30,033 nucleotides of DNA from a virus: positions 1 through 30,033 of the IMG/VR virus record IMGVR_UViG_3300047491_001578, one strand, 5' to 3'. Each line of letters begins with the position of its first letter. Position 1 is the stretch's first letter. Below are positions 20,510 through 28,271 of this stretch, in pieces. The translations under genes were made by a program, and so were the position numbers. Under the pieces are notes generated by a model. The model saw only the letters and a program-made list of their open reading frames with translations, ran no database searches and had not been told where the DNA came from.

Positions 20510-21042
20510 AAAAGGCATGTTTAATAATCAGTCTCTGCGCACTCTGTTGCGCTGGCCGCGCCGGAACCAATGACTACATCTCAACGTTTACCGGCGAAGA
20601 AACGGATCGCCGCCTTGAAGTCGTCACCGATACGGAATTAATCGTCAGCAACCTGAATTCCGCCGTCACCGGTTTCACAAACAATATGAAAACCGCCGTC
20701 TATTCCGGCAGGCTGGCAGACGTTGGATTTATCAACGCGGTCATCAGTGCCGGTTTTACCAACGCCAACTTCGCTACCAACGATCTGTCGGCCTATGTCG
20801 GAACCAACGTTGCAATGGTCACGCTGCAGTTTAAGGGAATCGCTGCCTCAACGGTCTCGCTGCGCACGGCGGGAGACACGAATACGGTCGATGACACCTC
20901 CATCAACAGCGTGGCCATCGCCGCCGGATCAACTGCCAACATGACCTGCCTGACAGATTCCAGCGGGTGCGTAGAAGTGAAAGCTACCGGCAACACGTCA
21001 ATGACCCTCATCGCATTTATTCGCCGCCATGTATTCGAATGA
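20506..21042 (+). CDS. Exported hypothetical protein, tail-fibre module
   Basis: A 178-residue protein with a Sec signal peptide (residues 1-20, MKKACLIISLCALCCAGRAG; cut near AG-T). The mature part is Ser/Thr/Asn-rich with beta repeats and appears surface-like (GFTNANFATNDLSAYVGTNVAMVTLQFKGI, then a GSTANMTC segment). There is no membrane anchor. It overlaps the previous gene by 4 nt and is followed closely by the exported tail-fibre gene. An export signal on a gene in a tail module is unexpected; the family is not recognised. Confidence 0.65.
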   Translation: MKKACLIISLCALCCAGRAGTNDYISTFTGEETDRRLEVVTDTELIVSNLNSAVTGFTNNMKTAVYSGRLADVGFINAVISAGFTNANFATNDLSAYVGTNVAMVTLQFKGIAASTVSLRTAGDTNTVDDTSINSVAIAAGSTANMTCLTDSSGCVEVKATGNTSMTLIAFIRRHVFE

Positions 21043-21048
21043 GGTCTT

Positions 21049-22386
21049 ATGAAAAAAATTATTCTGTCCTTCATCATTCTGATCGCTCTCTCGAGCCCCG
21101 CCGCTGTCCGCGAGCTGAATGAGTCGTGGAAGGTCGAAGTCGGCCAGTCGAAAAAACAGGCGATCAAATTCTTTCAGGCTGAATCGGTAAAGCTTACCGA
21201 GACCTTCACACAGAATGGCCGTGCGGTGGATCTACGCGGAACCAACATCGTCGTCGTATGGGAAATCAACGGCTGGAGCGACTACACCAACACGTATGCG
21301 ATCGCAACCGGCACCGTCAGCAGCGCATCGAATGTTGTCACCTTTGCGCTGAGTCCCGAGCAGAGCAACCTTTCCGCCAGCAATTACCTTGGCTTTGTCC
21401 GGGCTTTGCAAAGCGACGGTACAAACCTTTCAGAGATCGCCGTTCTCGCGTACCAGACTATTGCTGTCGAGTGGTCGCCGGATTCGCGCCACTATGCAAC
21501 GCGCGGCCCGCTGACCTATAAAATAGAGTTTAGCGATGATGCTATTACAAATTATTTTTGGGAAGTGCTCAGCGCCAAACAGGATGCTTCAACCGCAGCG
21601 ACCGATGCGGATCTGGCCGCACATACCGGAAGCACCAACAATCCGCACGCTGTGACCAAAGCGCAGGTCGGGCTCGGCGGCGTGGACAATACCGCCGATC
21701 TGGACAAGCCTGTCAGTACCGCTCAGGCGCAGACCAACGCCGCTCTGCTGGCCGCGATCGGCACCAAGCAGGATGCTTCAACCGCAGCGACCGATGCGGA
21801 GCTGGCCGCGCACACCGGAAGCACTAACAATCCGCACGCCGTGACCAAGGCGCAGGTCGGGCTCGGTAGCGTGAATAATACCGCCGACGCCGACAAGCCG
21901 ATCAGTACCGCGCAGGCGCTTACCAACTCTGCTCTGCAGGAAGCAATCGGCACCAATGCTCAACAGATCAACACGGTTAGTGGAAGGGTGGATCAGGTTG
22001 AAAGCGATTTAGGCGGAGTGTCCAACGATTTGTCTGGGCACATGAATGACTATGAAAATCCGCATGGGGTTTATCCTGAGCAGATCGGTTTAGGAAACGT
22101 AGACAATACCAGTGATTACGATAAGCCGATCAGTGCCGCGCAAGCGCTAACTAACGCCGCCCTACAATCAGCGCTCTCTTCGGTGCAAAGCAATGTACTG
22201 ACCTCCGCAGCCGGGGTATGGCGAGCTTCTACCGACAGAGCATATTTAACGCTCGGAACAAACAGATGTTGGATTTTCTGCACAGCGTTACCAACCGGCA
22301 CTGTTTACAACGCAGTATCGTGGAGCGTTACGGATACCAATGCATGGTTTCTTATCGGAACGAACCGTGTGGAGGTTAGACCATGA
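21049..22386 (+). CDS. Tail-fibre-like protein with signal peptide
   Basis: A 445-residue protein. Residues 1-19 form a Sec signal peptide (MKKIILSFIILIALSSPAA). Residues 20-165 are a BppU-type immunoglobulin-like start (VEVGQSKKQAIKFFQ ... VSSASNVVTFALSPEQ). Residues 178-303 are two tandem 63-residue repeats containing the tail-fibre motif NNPHAVTKAQVGLGxVxNTADxDKPxS; a third degenerate copy occupies about 330-372. The C-terminus is beta and Trp-rich. These repeats are typical of phage tail fibres, which bind receptors. The signal peptide is unusual for a virion part. It ends in a 4-nt overlap with the LamG gene. Confidence 0.8.
   Translation: MKKIILSFIILIALSSPAAVRELNESWKVEVGQSKKQAIKFFQAESVKLTETFTQNGRAVDLRGTNIVVVWEINGWSDYTNTYAIATGTVSSASNVVTFALSPEQSNLSASNYLGFVRALQSDGTNLSEIAVLAYQTIAVEWSPDSRHYATRGPLTYKIEFSDDAITNYFWEVLSAKQDASTAATDADLAAHTGSTNNPHAVTKAQVGLGGVDNTADLDKPVSTAQAQTNAALLAAIGTKQDASTAATDAELAAHTGSTNNPHAVTKAQVGLGSVNNTADADKPISTAQALTNSALQEAIGTNAQQINTVSGRVDQVESDLGGVSNDLSGHMNDYENPHGVYPEQIGLGNVDNTSDYDKPISAAQALTNAALQSALSSVQSNVLTSAAGVWRASTDRAYLTLGTNRCWIFCTALPTGTVYNAVSWSVTDTNAWFLIGTNRVEVRP
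21580..21957 (+). repeat. Two 189-bp tandem repeats in the fibre gene
   Basis: Unit 1 is 21580-21768 and unit 2 is 21769-21957, each 63 codons and near-identical at the DNA level at their start (CAGGATGCTTCAACCGCAGC). A diverged third copy lies at about 22036-22165. Confidence 0.85.
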
Positions 22387-23138
22387 TGAAGTTAGTGGTT
22401 ATTAGTTGCTGGTTGATTGCCGGTCTTGCATCCGCTCAGTCTCCGCAGACAGGTGATACAGTCCTCGCGTGGCGTAATGAAGCGGGGTACATCAATCTTA
22501 GAACAAACAGATGGGCTGCATTGCCTTACAGCCTATGGACGAATTGTGTATTTGCGCTGGCAGCTGATATCCCGGCCATCAACGCCGGATCTACGAACGC
22601 AGTTTGGCTCGACTGGTCGCCAGTGCGCGCCACGGCGACTCAGACGACATTGGATTCACAGCCTGTAAGAAACAGCACCGCCGGAGCGTGGGCTTTTAAT
22701 TTCGACGGGATCGATGACCGTATCCAGCTTGGGACTAAATCTACCGGAACTAATGTCACTTTTTTTATAAGAGCAAAATTAAACACTATCGGGAAAGATG
22801 TTTTTAGATACGGACTTCTCTTATTACGAAGCAACGGCCCAACTTCCGTGAGAGTCTATCCCCAGTCAAATGCCGGGACAACGTTCGAACTCGGGGTGAA
22901 TATCACAAACTCAATTATTGATTTTGTGTGGACGCAGTCCGGGACGAACGCCCAATTCTACGTCAACGGTAGTTTAGTGGCCTTTGGAGGGACTTCACAG
23001 GCCTTAGTGGCGTCAGGAGCACCATCGCAGTTGGGCGGCGCTGATCAATTCAGTACTTATACAAGCGGAAGCATTTATTCCTTCAAAGTATTCTCGCGGA
23101 TTCTATCGAGCAACGAAGTGTGGAGGTTGTCGCAATGA
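22383..23138 (+). CDS. Exported LamG-like protein
   Basis: A 251-residue protein with a signal peptide (residues 1-18, cut ASA-Q). A central concanavalin/LamG-type domain is suggested by FNFDGIDDRIQLG at 105-117, a common LamG feature, and by strands FFIRAKLN, GVNITNSIIDFVW and AQFYVNGSLVAFGG. Such domains bind sugars or proteins. Codon use is more A/T-rich than the neighbours (for example 22740-22830), hinting at a separate origin. The ATG overlaps the fibre gene's stop by 4 nt. It may add a receptor-binding part to the fibre or coat the lysogen's surface. Confidence 0.75.
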   Translation: MMKLVVISCWLIAGLASAQSPQTGDTVLAWRNEAGYINLRTNRWAALPYSLWTNCVFALAADIPAINAGSTNAVWLDWSPVRATATQTTLDSQPVRNSTAGAWAFNFDGIDDRIQLGTKSTGTNVTFFIRAKLNTIGKDVFRYGLLLLRSNGPTSVRVYPQSNAGTTFELGVNITNSIIDFVWTQSGTNAQFYVNGSLVAFGGTSQALVASGAPSQLGGADQFSTYTSGSIYSFKVFSRILSSNEVWRLSQ

Positions 23139-23497
23139 AGCGTCTGATTTTAATTATTTTTCCGCTGGCCTGCGCCGCACAGGAATATACCGCCAAGATC
23201 TGCCGCGTCGGTCTGGATGCGGAAATCATGCATCTATCGGTGATAGGCGATAATTTTGTTAAGGGGCCAAGCGGAGTCATTTATCGCGCTTCGTGGGGGC
23301 CTACGCAGGTTCCAAACTCTGCAACGCACACCAATATCACGGTTGTGCAACTGCCTGATCTGGCCGCGCAACTGCCAACCATCGGAAAATCAGTTGCGAT
23401 CTCGGGCATTACCGATCCGCAGGCTTTTATGACAGCATTCGGTCTCGTTCGCTGTGCCGAAAATGGCAACCCGATACCTCAGGAGGAAACACCATGA
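23135..23497 (+). CDS. Small secreted protein
   Basis: The ATG at 23135 overlaps the LamG stop by 4 nt with GGAGG upstream; the upstream in-frame start at 23120 is rejected. The 120-residue product has a signal peptide (MKRLILIIFPLACAA) and a mixed beta domain (EYTAKICRVGLDAEIMHLSVIGDNFVK, ITVVQLPDLAAQL, SVAISGI). It ends in a short polar tail. The family is unknown. Its tight packing with the fibre and LamG genes suggests joint action. Confidence 0.6.
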   Translation: MKRLILIIFPLACAAQEYTAKICRVGLDAEIMHLSVIGDNFVKGPSGVIYRASWGPTQVPNSATHTNITVVQLPDLAAQLPTIGKSVAISGITDPQAFMTAFGLVRCAENGNPIPQEETP

Positions 23498-23733
23498 ATT
23501 GGATTCGTTGCGAATTTCTCCGCACCGTTGGCCTGCTGCTATGCGTTCTTTGCACCGGTTGCGCTTCCTCATGCGTTACGTTCAATCCGGCGGTGGTTGA
23601 GGGTTTTTCTTTTAAATGTTCCGCCGAGCGCTATGCGGAAAAGGCCAGAAGTGCCGGATACCGTGCTGTTGTTAGAAAAGAAACAAACCCTTATTTGGCC
23701 GGAGCAAATTATTGGGTTCGTTTGGAAAATTGA
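23494..23733 (+). CDS. Small lipoprotein
   Basis: A 79-residue protein whose ATG overlaps the previous stop by 4 nt, with AGGAGG upstream. An N-terminal hydrophobic helix ends in a lipobox-like CTGC at residues 20-23, suggesting outer-membrane anchoring. The mature part (SAERYAEKARSAGYRAVVRKE and YWVRLEN) has a SPOR-like alpha-beta look. Small lipoproteins of this size can be outer-membrane spanins, but a SPOR-like or unrelated role is equally possible. Confidence 0.6.
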   Translation: MNWIRCEFLRTVGLLLCVLCTGCASSCVTFNPAVVEGFSFKCSAERYAEKARSAGYRAVVRKETNPYLAGANYWVRLEN

Positions 23734-23755
23734 AATTAACCCAAGGAGAAACACC

Positions 23756-24184
23756 ATGAGAAAGATAATCGCACCCATCGCCATCATCGCCGCTGTCCTG
23801 CTAACCGGATGTGCGTTATTTTTGAGTCCGTCTCGCCCCGGCTATCAGGCCGGACGCACAACCGCCGTCGTGTGGATGGCAACAGAGAACGTTCAGCCCA
23901 AAGAGCTGCACTCCGCCTGCATCACCGGCTACCGCGTCTTGCAGGCCGTCTATGGCACATCTAACGACGTTTCGCTGATGGATCAGGCCGCAACCGCCGC
24001 CGTCAGTAAAATGCTGGGAGAGTCCGCCAACGCCGCGCAGAAGCAGCTTGTTCTTAACTTCTACACGATGGCCCGCAACCGGCTTGAAGGCGAAATCACG
24101 GACAAGGCAGCCCGCCTGACAGTACTCGCCAACTTCACCGCTGGCATCGAAGACGCACTCAAGGATTACGGATACGGAAAATGA
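23756..24184 (+). CDS. Lipoprotein, helical
   Basis: A 142-residue protein. The start at 23756 has AAGGAG eight bases upstream; the frame's open stretch upstream to 23528 overlaps another gene and is rejected. A clean lipobox LTGC at residues 16-19 marks a lipoprotein signal. The mature part is helical (DQAATAAVSKMLGESANAAQKQLVLNFY, RNRLEGEITDKAARLTVL). The helical content and neighbour (one-helix membrane protein) suit a spanin or lysis partner, though size and family are not diagnostic. It overlaps the next gene by 4 nt. Confidence 0.6.
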   Translation: MRKIIAPIAIIAAVLLTGCALFLSPSRPGYQAGRTTAVVWMATENVQPKELHSACITGYRVLQAVYGTSNDVSLMDQAATAAVSKMLGESANAAQKQLVLNFYTMARNRLEGEITDKAARLTVLANFTAGIEDALKDYGYGK

Positions 24185-24375
24185 AAATCGAAGTCGGCAA
24201 CTGGAAAATTGAAACACCGGCGAAGCTGCTGATCGTGGTTATCACGCTCGTCGTGATCGCCGCACTCTATTTCGCCACCGCCAACTTCCAATCATTGTCA
24301 TTTAATTTCGATTTCACCCTGACCGCCCGCGATGTTTCACCTAAAGCCCAAAGCCTAAAGCAGGTCTCCCCATGA
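24181..24375 (+). CDS. One-helix membrane protein, holin candidate
   Basis: A 64-residue protein with a membrane helix at residues 15-33 (KLLIVVITLVVIAALYF) after a short N-terminus. The tail, SPKAQSLKQVSP, is encoded by heptad repeats (24341-24364). Between two lipoproteins and an amidase-bearing block, a holin or pinholin role is plausible; no catalytic or other motif is visible. Both ends overlap neighbouring genes by 4 nt. Confidence 0.6.
   Translation: MKIEVGNWKIETPAKLLIVVITLVVIAALYFATANFQSLSFNFDFTLTARDVSPKAQSLKQVSP
24341..24364 (+). repeat. Heptad repeat run (CTAAAGC-like)
   Basis: CTAAAGC, CCAAAGC, CTAAAGC then AGG; encodes the C-terminal residues of the membrane protein. A similar CTAAAAC, CCAAAGC run lies at 25843, near the end of the amidase gene. 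Confidence 0.7.
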
Positions 24376-25196
24376 TTTTCGACAAGCCCATCCCGTTCAC
24401 CGAAGCCATCGCATCCCGCGCCGTCAAGCGCCTGCTGCCGACCGCTGCCGGATCTGCGGAGATCGCCAAACTCGAAACGCCGATCCGCGAGCGGTCTATG
24501 TTCAGCGCCAAGGTCGTCGACCTTCCGTTTCTCTCGCAGGCCGACAAGCTGATTGGGGGTATCGTCAGCCCGGCATCTGCTCAGGGCAGCGTTTCCGGAC
24601 GCCAGAGCCCGTTCAATGCGATCGAAGCCCGCGCCCAGCTGCAGGATTATCTCGACTCGATCGGCTATCAGCCCGAACCCGGCAAAGAAGGCGGACTGCA
24701 GGACTTGGGCAGTAACATGCGGCTCGATCTGATCATCAACATGAACGTCCGTGAGGCGCACGGATACGGCCAGTTCGAGATACAGAACAATCCCACGCTG
24801 ATCGATGATATTCCTTGTCTGGAGCTGGTGCGCAATCAGTCGCGCAAAGTTCCGCGCGAATGGGAAAGCCGATGGATTTCCAAGGGCGGAAAGCTCTACG
24901 CCGGGCGGATGATCGCCCGCAAGGATGATTCGATATGGACAGCCATCAGCCGGTTCGATCGTCCTTATCCGCCGTTTGATTACAACAGCGGAATGGGCAC
25001 ACGCGAAATCTTTCGCGATGAGGCCGAAGAACTGGGCGTCATTAAGCGCTCCACCGCCATCAAACCGCAGAGCCGGAAATTCAACGACAACGTCGAAGCC
25101 GCCTTCCCGCAAGGCATCAGCAGCGGCCTTGCAGACGTCCTGAAACAGGTTTTCAAAGTTGTCGGCGAGAAGATCCTCATGGAGGCCGCATTATGA
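24372..25196 (+). CDS. Candidate head-morphogenesis (Mu F-like) protein
   Basis: A 274-residue protein. Residues 60-175 look helical (DKLIGG..., RAQLQDYLDSIGYQPEP, NMRLDLIINMNVREAHGYGQFEIQN). Residues about 160-230 (DDIPCLELVRNQSRKVPREWESRW, GKLYAGRMIARKDDSIW, FDRPYPPFDYNSGM, EIFRDEAEELGV) resemble the 'YPPF...W/R...A..LG' end of minor-head proteins. A Mu F homologue is missing from its normal place after the portal gene, and this could be its displaced counterpart. It could equally be an unrelated tail protein. The match is by eye. Confidence 0.5.
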   Translation: MIFDKPIPFTEAIASRAVKRLLPTAAGSAEIAKLETPIRERSMFSAKVVDLPFLSQADKLIGGIVSPASAQGSVSGRQSPFNAIEARAQLQDYLDSIGYQPEPGKEGGLQDLGSNMRLDLIINMNVREAHGYGQFEIQNNPTLIDDIPCLELVRNQSRKVPREWESRWISKGGKLYAGRMIARKDDSIWTAISRFDRPYPPFDYNSGMGTREIFRDEAEELGVIKRSTAIKPQSRKFNDNVEAAFPQGISSGLADVLKQVFKVVGEKILMEAAL

Positions 25197-25224
25197 AATC
25201 CGTCCAATCAGTCAGAGGTGTCAG

Positions 25225-25920
25225 ATGATCACCGCAATCTATAGAGGGTTCTCTGGCGGACAGGGCCGCGTCGGCGCACTGATCCGCCGCCTTGATCGGG
25301 TAGAGTTCAAAGGCGAAAAACTCCCGCCGGTCATCAATCACATCTACCGCCGCTTTGAGTTTACCGACCGGCCTTCACTGATCACCGAAAGCCACTTTAA
25401 TGGCGGCGTTCGGATCACCCCGCACAACCATCTGCTGGAAGCCATCAAAACCGGCAAGGTCACTCACTGCTACGAACAGCGTATCGACGTCACTCCCGAT
25501 CAGGCCGCCTTGCTCTGGACGAACCATGAAAAGCTGCACGGCGATGAATACGATGTCGGCCTGATCCTTTCATACTGGACTTGGATGCGCTTTGGCGGAC
25601 GCAGCAGCGGCCGCAAATTCTACCGCAACCTGAAAAACCGGAAATGGACATGCAACGAATACTATGTGGCCACCGGCGCAGGTATTGAGCCGGATATGCC
25701 CGAGATCGATCTGCGCCTCACTCCGGAAGCCATGTTCATCAAAACCTTCGGTGCTCCATCCGCTGTACTTTTTGATCTGGTCGGCCCCGTCAGCTTCAAC
25801 TACAGCCTGCGCGTCCTTGATGATTCCAATCCGTCCGCTCTCCCTAAAACCCAAAGCCTTCCGCCTACGGCGGATCTGCCGAAGGAAGAAAAGCCCGAGG
25901 TCTTCCCATCATGTCTTTAA
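25225..25920 (+). CDS. NlpC/P60-like (YiiX-type permuted) peptidase
   Basis: A 231-residue protein starting at 25225 (MITAIYRGF), where GTCAGAGGTGTCAG provides a GAGGTG ribosome site; the frame's upstream extension overlaps the previous gene. The pattern fits permuted papain-like amidases: an early His strand (NHIYRRFEF, H39), a TESHFNGGV segment (E55, H57), and a late Cys (WTCNEYYVAT, C143) within a Cys-x-Glu-like motif. Such enzymes cleave peptidoglycan peptides or related amide bonds. It may open the cell wall during infection as a tail part, or lyse the host. The C-terminal 25 residues are repeat-derived (PKTQSLPPTADLPKEEKP). It overlaps the next gene by 10 nt. Confidence 0.7.
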   Translation: MITAIYRGFSGGQGRVGALIRRLDRVEFKGEKLPPVINHIYRRFEFTDRPSLITESHFNGGVRITPHNHLLEAIKTGKVTHCYEQRIDVTPDQAALLWTNHEKLHGDEYDVGLILSYWTWMRFGGRSSGRKFYRNLKNRKWTCNEYYVATGAGIEPDMPEIDLRLTPEAMFIKTFGAPSAVLFDLVGPVSFNYSLRVLDDSNPSALPKTQSLPPTADLPKEEKPEVFPSCL

Positions 25921-26456
25921 CGGTTGAAATCAACGACAGCGAAGTCACCTCGATGCTCCGGCGCATCGGAAAAGCCGGTGTCGATGCCCGACCGCTTGCC
26001 GCACAGGCTGCCGCCCGCTGTGCTCAGGATCATTTCCGGACACTCGATAAGTCCAGACACCGTGCGGGTTCTGGAACACGGAGCTTTTACGGTACTGCCG
26101 CCGAAGCAACCACCGGTCGTGTCCAGGGCGACAACATCATCGTCTCTATCGATGCGCTCGGCCTCGCACTGCGGCGCTACGGCGGAACCGTCACACCGAA
26201 GCGCAGTAAATATCTCGCCATCCCGGACGAAGACAACGCCACGGCCATTCAGAACAGCCCGCGCCGTGTTCCGGGTCTGCACTTCCGCCGCAACGCATCC
26301 GGCAATGGTGGCCGCCTGACCGACAACACCGGGCGCGTCTTTTACTGGCTCGTTAAAAAATCAGTCCACCAGCCTGATCCGGACGTTCTTCCGACCGACG
26401 ATGCTTTTGAAAACGCGATCGTTCCGCGCCTGCAGGCCAAACTCGACAGGATGTAA
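25911..26456 (+). CDS. Mu G-like virion morphogenesis/tail-completion protein
   Basis: A 181-residue protein. Features of the G/HK97-gp10 group: an N-terminal strand-helix (LTVEINDSEVTSMLRRIGKAG), a helix with AQAAARCAQDHFRTLD, and the beta segment ALRRYGGTVTPKRSKYLAIP at about 82-101, close to the usual 'hq-Ggti-pk...laiP'. The C-terminal helix ends EDAFENAIVPRLQAKL-like. These proteins complete or join the tail to the head. In Mu, G lies after F near the head genes; here it is after the amidase gene and before the tape measure. Confidence 0.8.
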   Translation: MSLTVEINDSEVTSMLRRIGKAGVDARPLAAQAAARCAQDHFRTLDKSRHRAGSGTRSFYGTAAEATTGRVQGDNIIVSIDALGLALRRYGGTVTPKRSKYLAIPDEDNATAIQNSPRRVPGLHFRRNASGNGGRLTDNTGRVFYWLVKKSVHQPDPDVLPTDDAFENAIVPRLQAKLDRM

Positions 26457-26459
26457 ACA

Positions 26460-28271
26460 ATGGCAAACAGATCCATACTCGAAATTATCATCGGACTGAA
26501 AGATCGGACTGCCGGAGAGCTGGAAAAACTCGGCAAAGGCATCAAAGATATTCACTCGAAAATTGGTGCACTCAAAGCCGCTGCGGTAGAAACATGGGAG
26601 GTTTTTAAAGGAGCCGCGAACATATATTTTGCCCCGCTCAAAGCCGTCGCCGTTCCTGCACTCGCCGCTGTAACAACATCAATCGGTCTGATGATTAAGG
26701 CTGTCCGGGAGTGGGCGGGTCAAGAGCTTGGCGAGGCCGATGTAAAGTCGGCGCTCCTCGCAATGGGGCAATATACCGACCAGTACCGCGACCAGCTGAT
26801 CCAGCTCTCCGACACCTATCAGAAGACGACCGGCATCGCCGACGACATGTGGCTGAAATCACTTGGACAACTCACCCGCTTTGGCATGAACGCTTCAAAC
26901 GTCGACCGCGTGTCCACAGCTCTCAAAAACCTCACCGGCCTGATGGATGGAAACCTCGACGGTGCCACCGATATGCTCGCCAAAGCCATGCAGGGTGAGT
27001 TCGGCATGTTCAGCCGCTACGGAATCATCATCCAGCAGACCGGCGATCAGGTCAAAGACCTCGATGCCGCGATCACCGCGATCAATGCCAAGGGCGTCGG
27101 CCTGCTCGAAGCCCGCGCCAATACGCTCTCCGGAAAATGGACTGGCCTCAAAAATCAGGCCAACGAGGTCTTCGAAGCCATCGGTAAAAAACTAGCCGAC
27201 AGCCTCGAAATCGGCGGAGCAATCACCAAGGCAAAAGACTGGCTCGCCACGCTCACTTCTGCGGTGCAGTCCGGTGGACTTGGCGAACTGATTTCCAAGG
27301 GCGGACAGGAACTCCGCGAGCACATCGAAGCCGCCGTCAAATGGGCCGAACAAATCGCCAAGGCCATCAAAGATAGCGGCAAGCCGCTCGATGAGATATT
27401 TGCCACCGCCTTGAGAGCCGCCGCCGATGTTTTCATGAAGACGCTGACGGCTCTGCTAGTTGCATCTATGTCGATCTGGAAGGCCGTTGGCATTGCGATT
27501 TTTGAGGCATTTAAAGAACAGTTTCTACTTCTACCCGGTATGGGGCCGATCCGCGACATCGCGGCATCAAACGGTGCGAAAAGAATGACTCCGGGCGAGA
27601 AGGCAAATTTTGCTGCCGATAACGGACTCGTTCAGGAGTCAAAAAATGGGAGAGCGACCGGGAATCTTATTTCGATGGGGCCAGTCACGGATGAACGGAG
27701 AGCTGAGATATCTGCAAAGATGGCCACATACGATTCTGAATCAAAAATTAAAGCCGCTATCGACATAGGTGTGACAGAATTAAAGGCCGCCGGACAGCAA
27801 CTTAAAACCGATCTAACCGGCATCGTTGATAAGGCCGTTGGGATCTCGCCCGACGGAACAAAATCAGGCGGGAAATCAACCGTAACGACGACTGATGCGA
27901 ACGGCAATGAAGTCACTATGGCGCTGGAAGAATACATCGCCCAGCTAAAGGCTCAGAACGAAAAGGTAGCTGAGGCTGTTGATGCCGGAACCGAGCAAGC
28001 CACCACGACCACCGAAACCATCGAAGGTGCCACTAAGGCCGTTGAGGAGTCCACGAAGCAGATGGAGGCTGTAAAGACGTCTCATACGGCCATTGAGTCG
28101 GCGATGAAATCCTCAAGCGCCGCCGCCACAGCGACCTCGCAGGTTGCCACCCAGGCCGTCCAGGTCACCCAGCAGGTGGTCGCCGTTCAAGCGCAGCAAG
28201 CCGGGCAACTTTCCATCCTTTGGAATGAAATTAATCGTATCCAATCCCAACTCCGGAGCATGCGGGCATGA
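26460..28271 (+). CDS. Tail tape-measure protein
   Basis: Sets tail length and helps DNA pass into the cell. 603 residues, helical, with hydrophobic segments (about 56-82, APLKAVAVPALAAVTTSIGLM, and 325-345, KTLTALLVASMSIWKAVGIAIF) and a typical GITADDMWLKSLGQ-like and QGEFGMFSRYGI-like region (residues 105-215). C-terminal third is Thr/Ala/Glu-rich coiled coil (EEYIAQLKAQNEKVAEAVDAGTEQATTTTETIEG...). By the common rule of 0.15 nm per residue, the tail would be roughly 90 nm. It starts four bases after the G-like stop. Confidence 0.85.
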   Translation: MANRSILEIIIGLKDRTAGELEKLGKGIKDIHSKIGALKAAAVETWEVFKGAANIYFAPLKAVAVPALAAVTTSIGLMIKAVREWAGQELGEADVKSALLAMGQYTDQYRDQLIQLSDTYQKTTGIADDMWLKSLGQLTRFGMNASNVDRVSTALKNLTGLMDGNLDGATDMLAKAMQGEFGMFSRYGIIIQQTGDQVKDLDAAITAINAKGVGLLEARANTLSGKWTGLKNQANEVFEAIGKKLADSLEIGGAITKAKDWLATLTSAVQSGGLGELISKGGQELREHIEAAVKWAEQIAKAIKDSGKPLDEIFATALRAAADVFMKTLTALLVASMSIWKAVGIAIFEAFKEQFLLLPGMGPIRDIAASNGAKRMTPGEKANFAADNGLVQESKNGRATGNLISMGPVTDERRAEISAKMATYDSESKIKAAIDIGVTELKAAGQQLKTDLTGIVDKAVGISPDGTKSGGKSTVTTTDANGNEVTMALEEYIAQLKAQNEKVAEAVDAGTEQATTTTETIEGATKAVEESTKQMEAVKTSHTAIESAMKSSSAAATATSQVATQAVQVTQQVVAVQAQQAGQLSILWNEINRIQSQLRSMRA

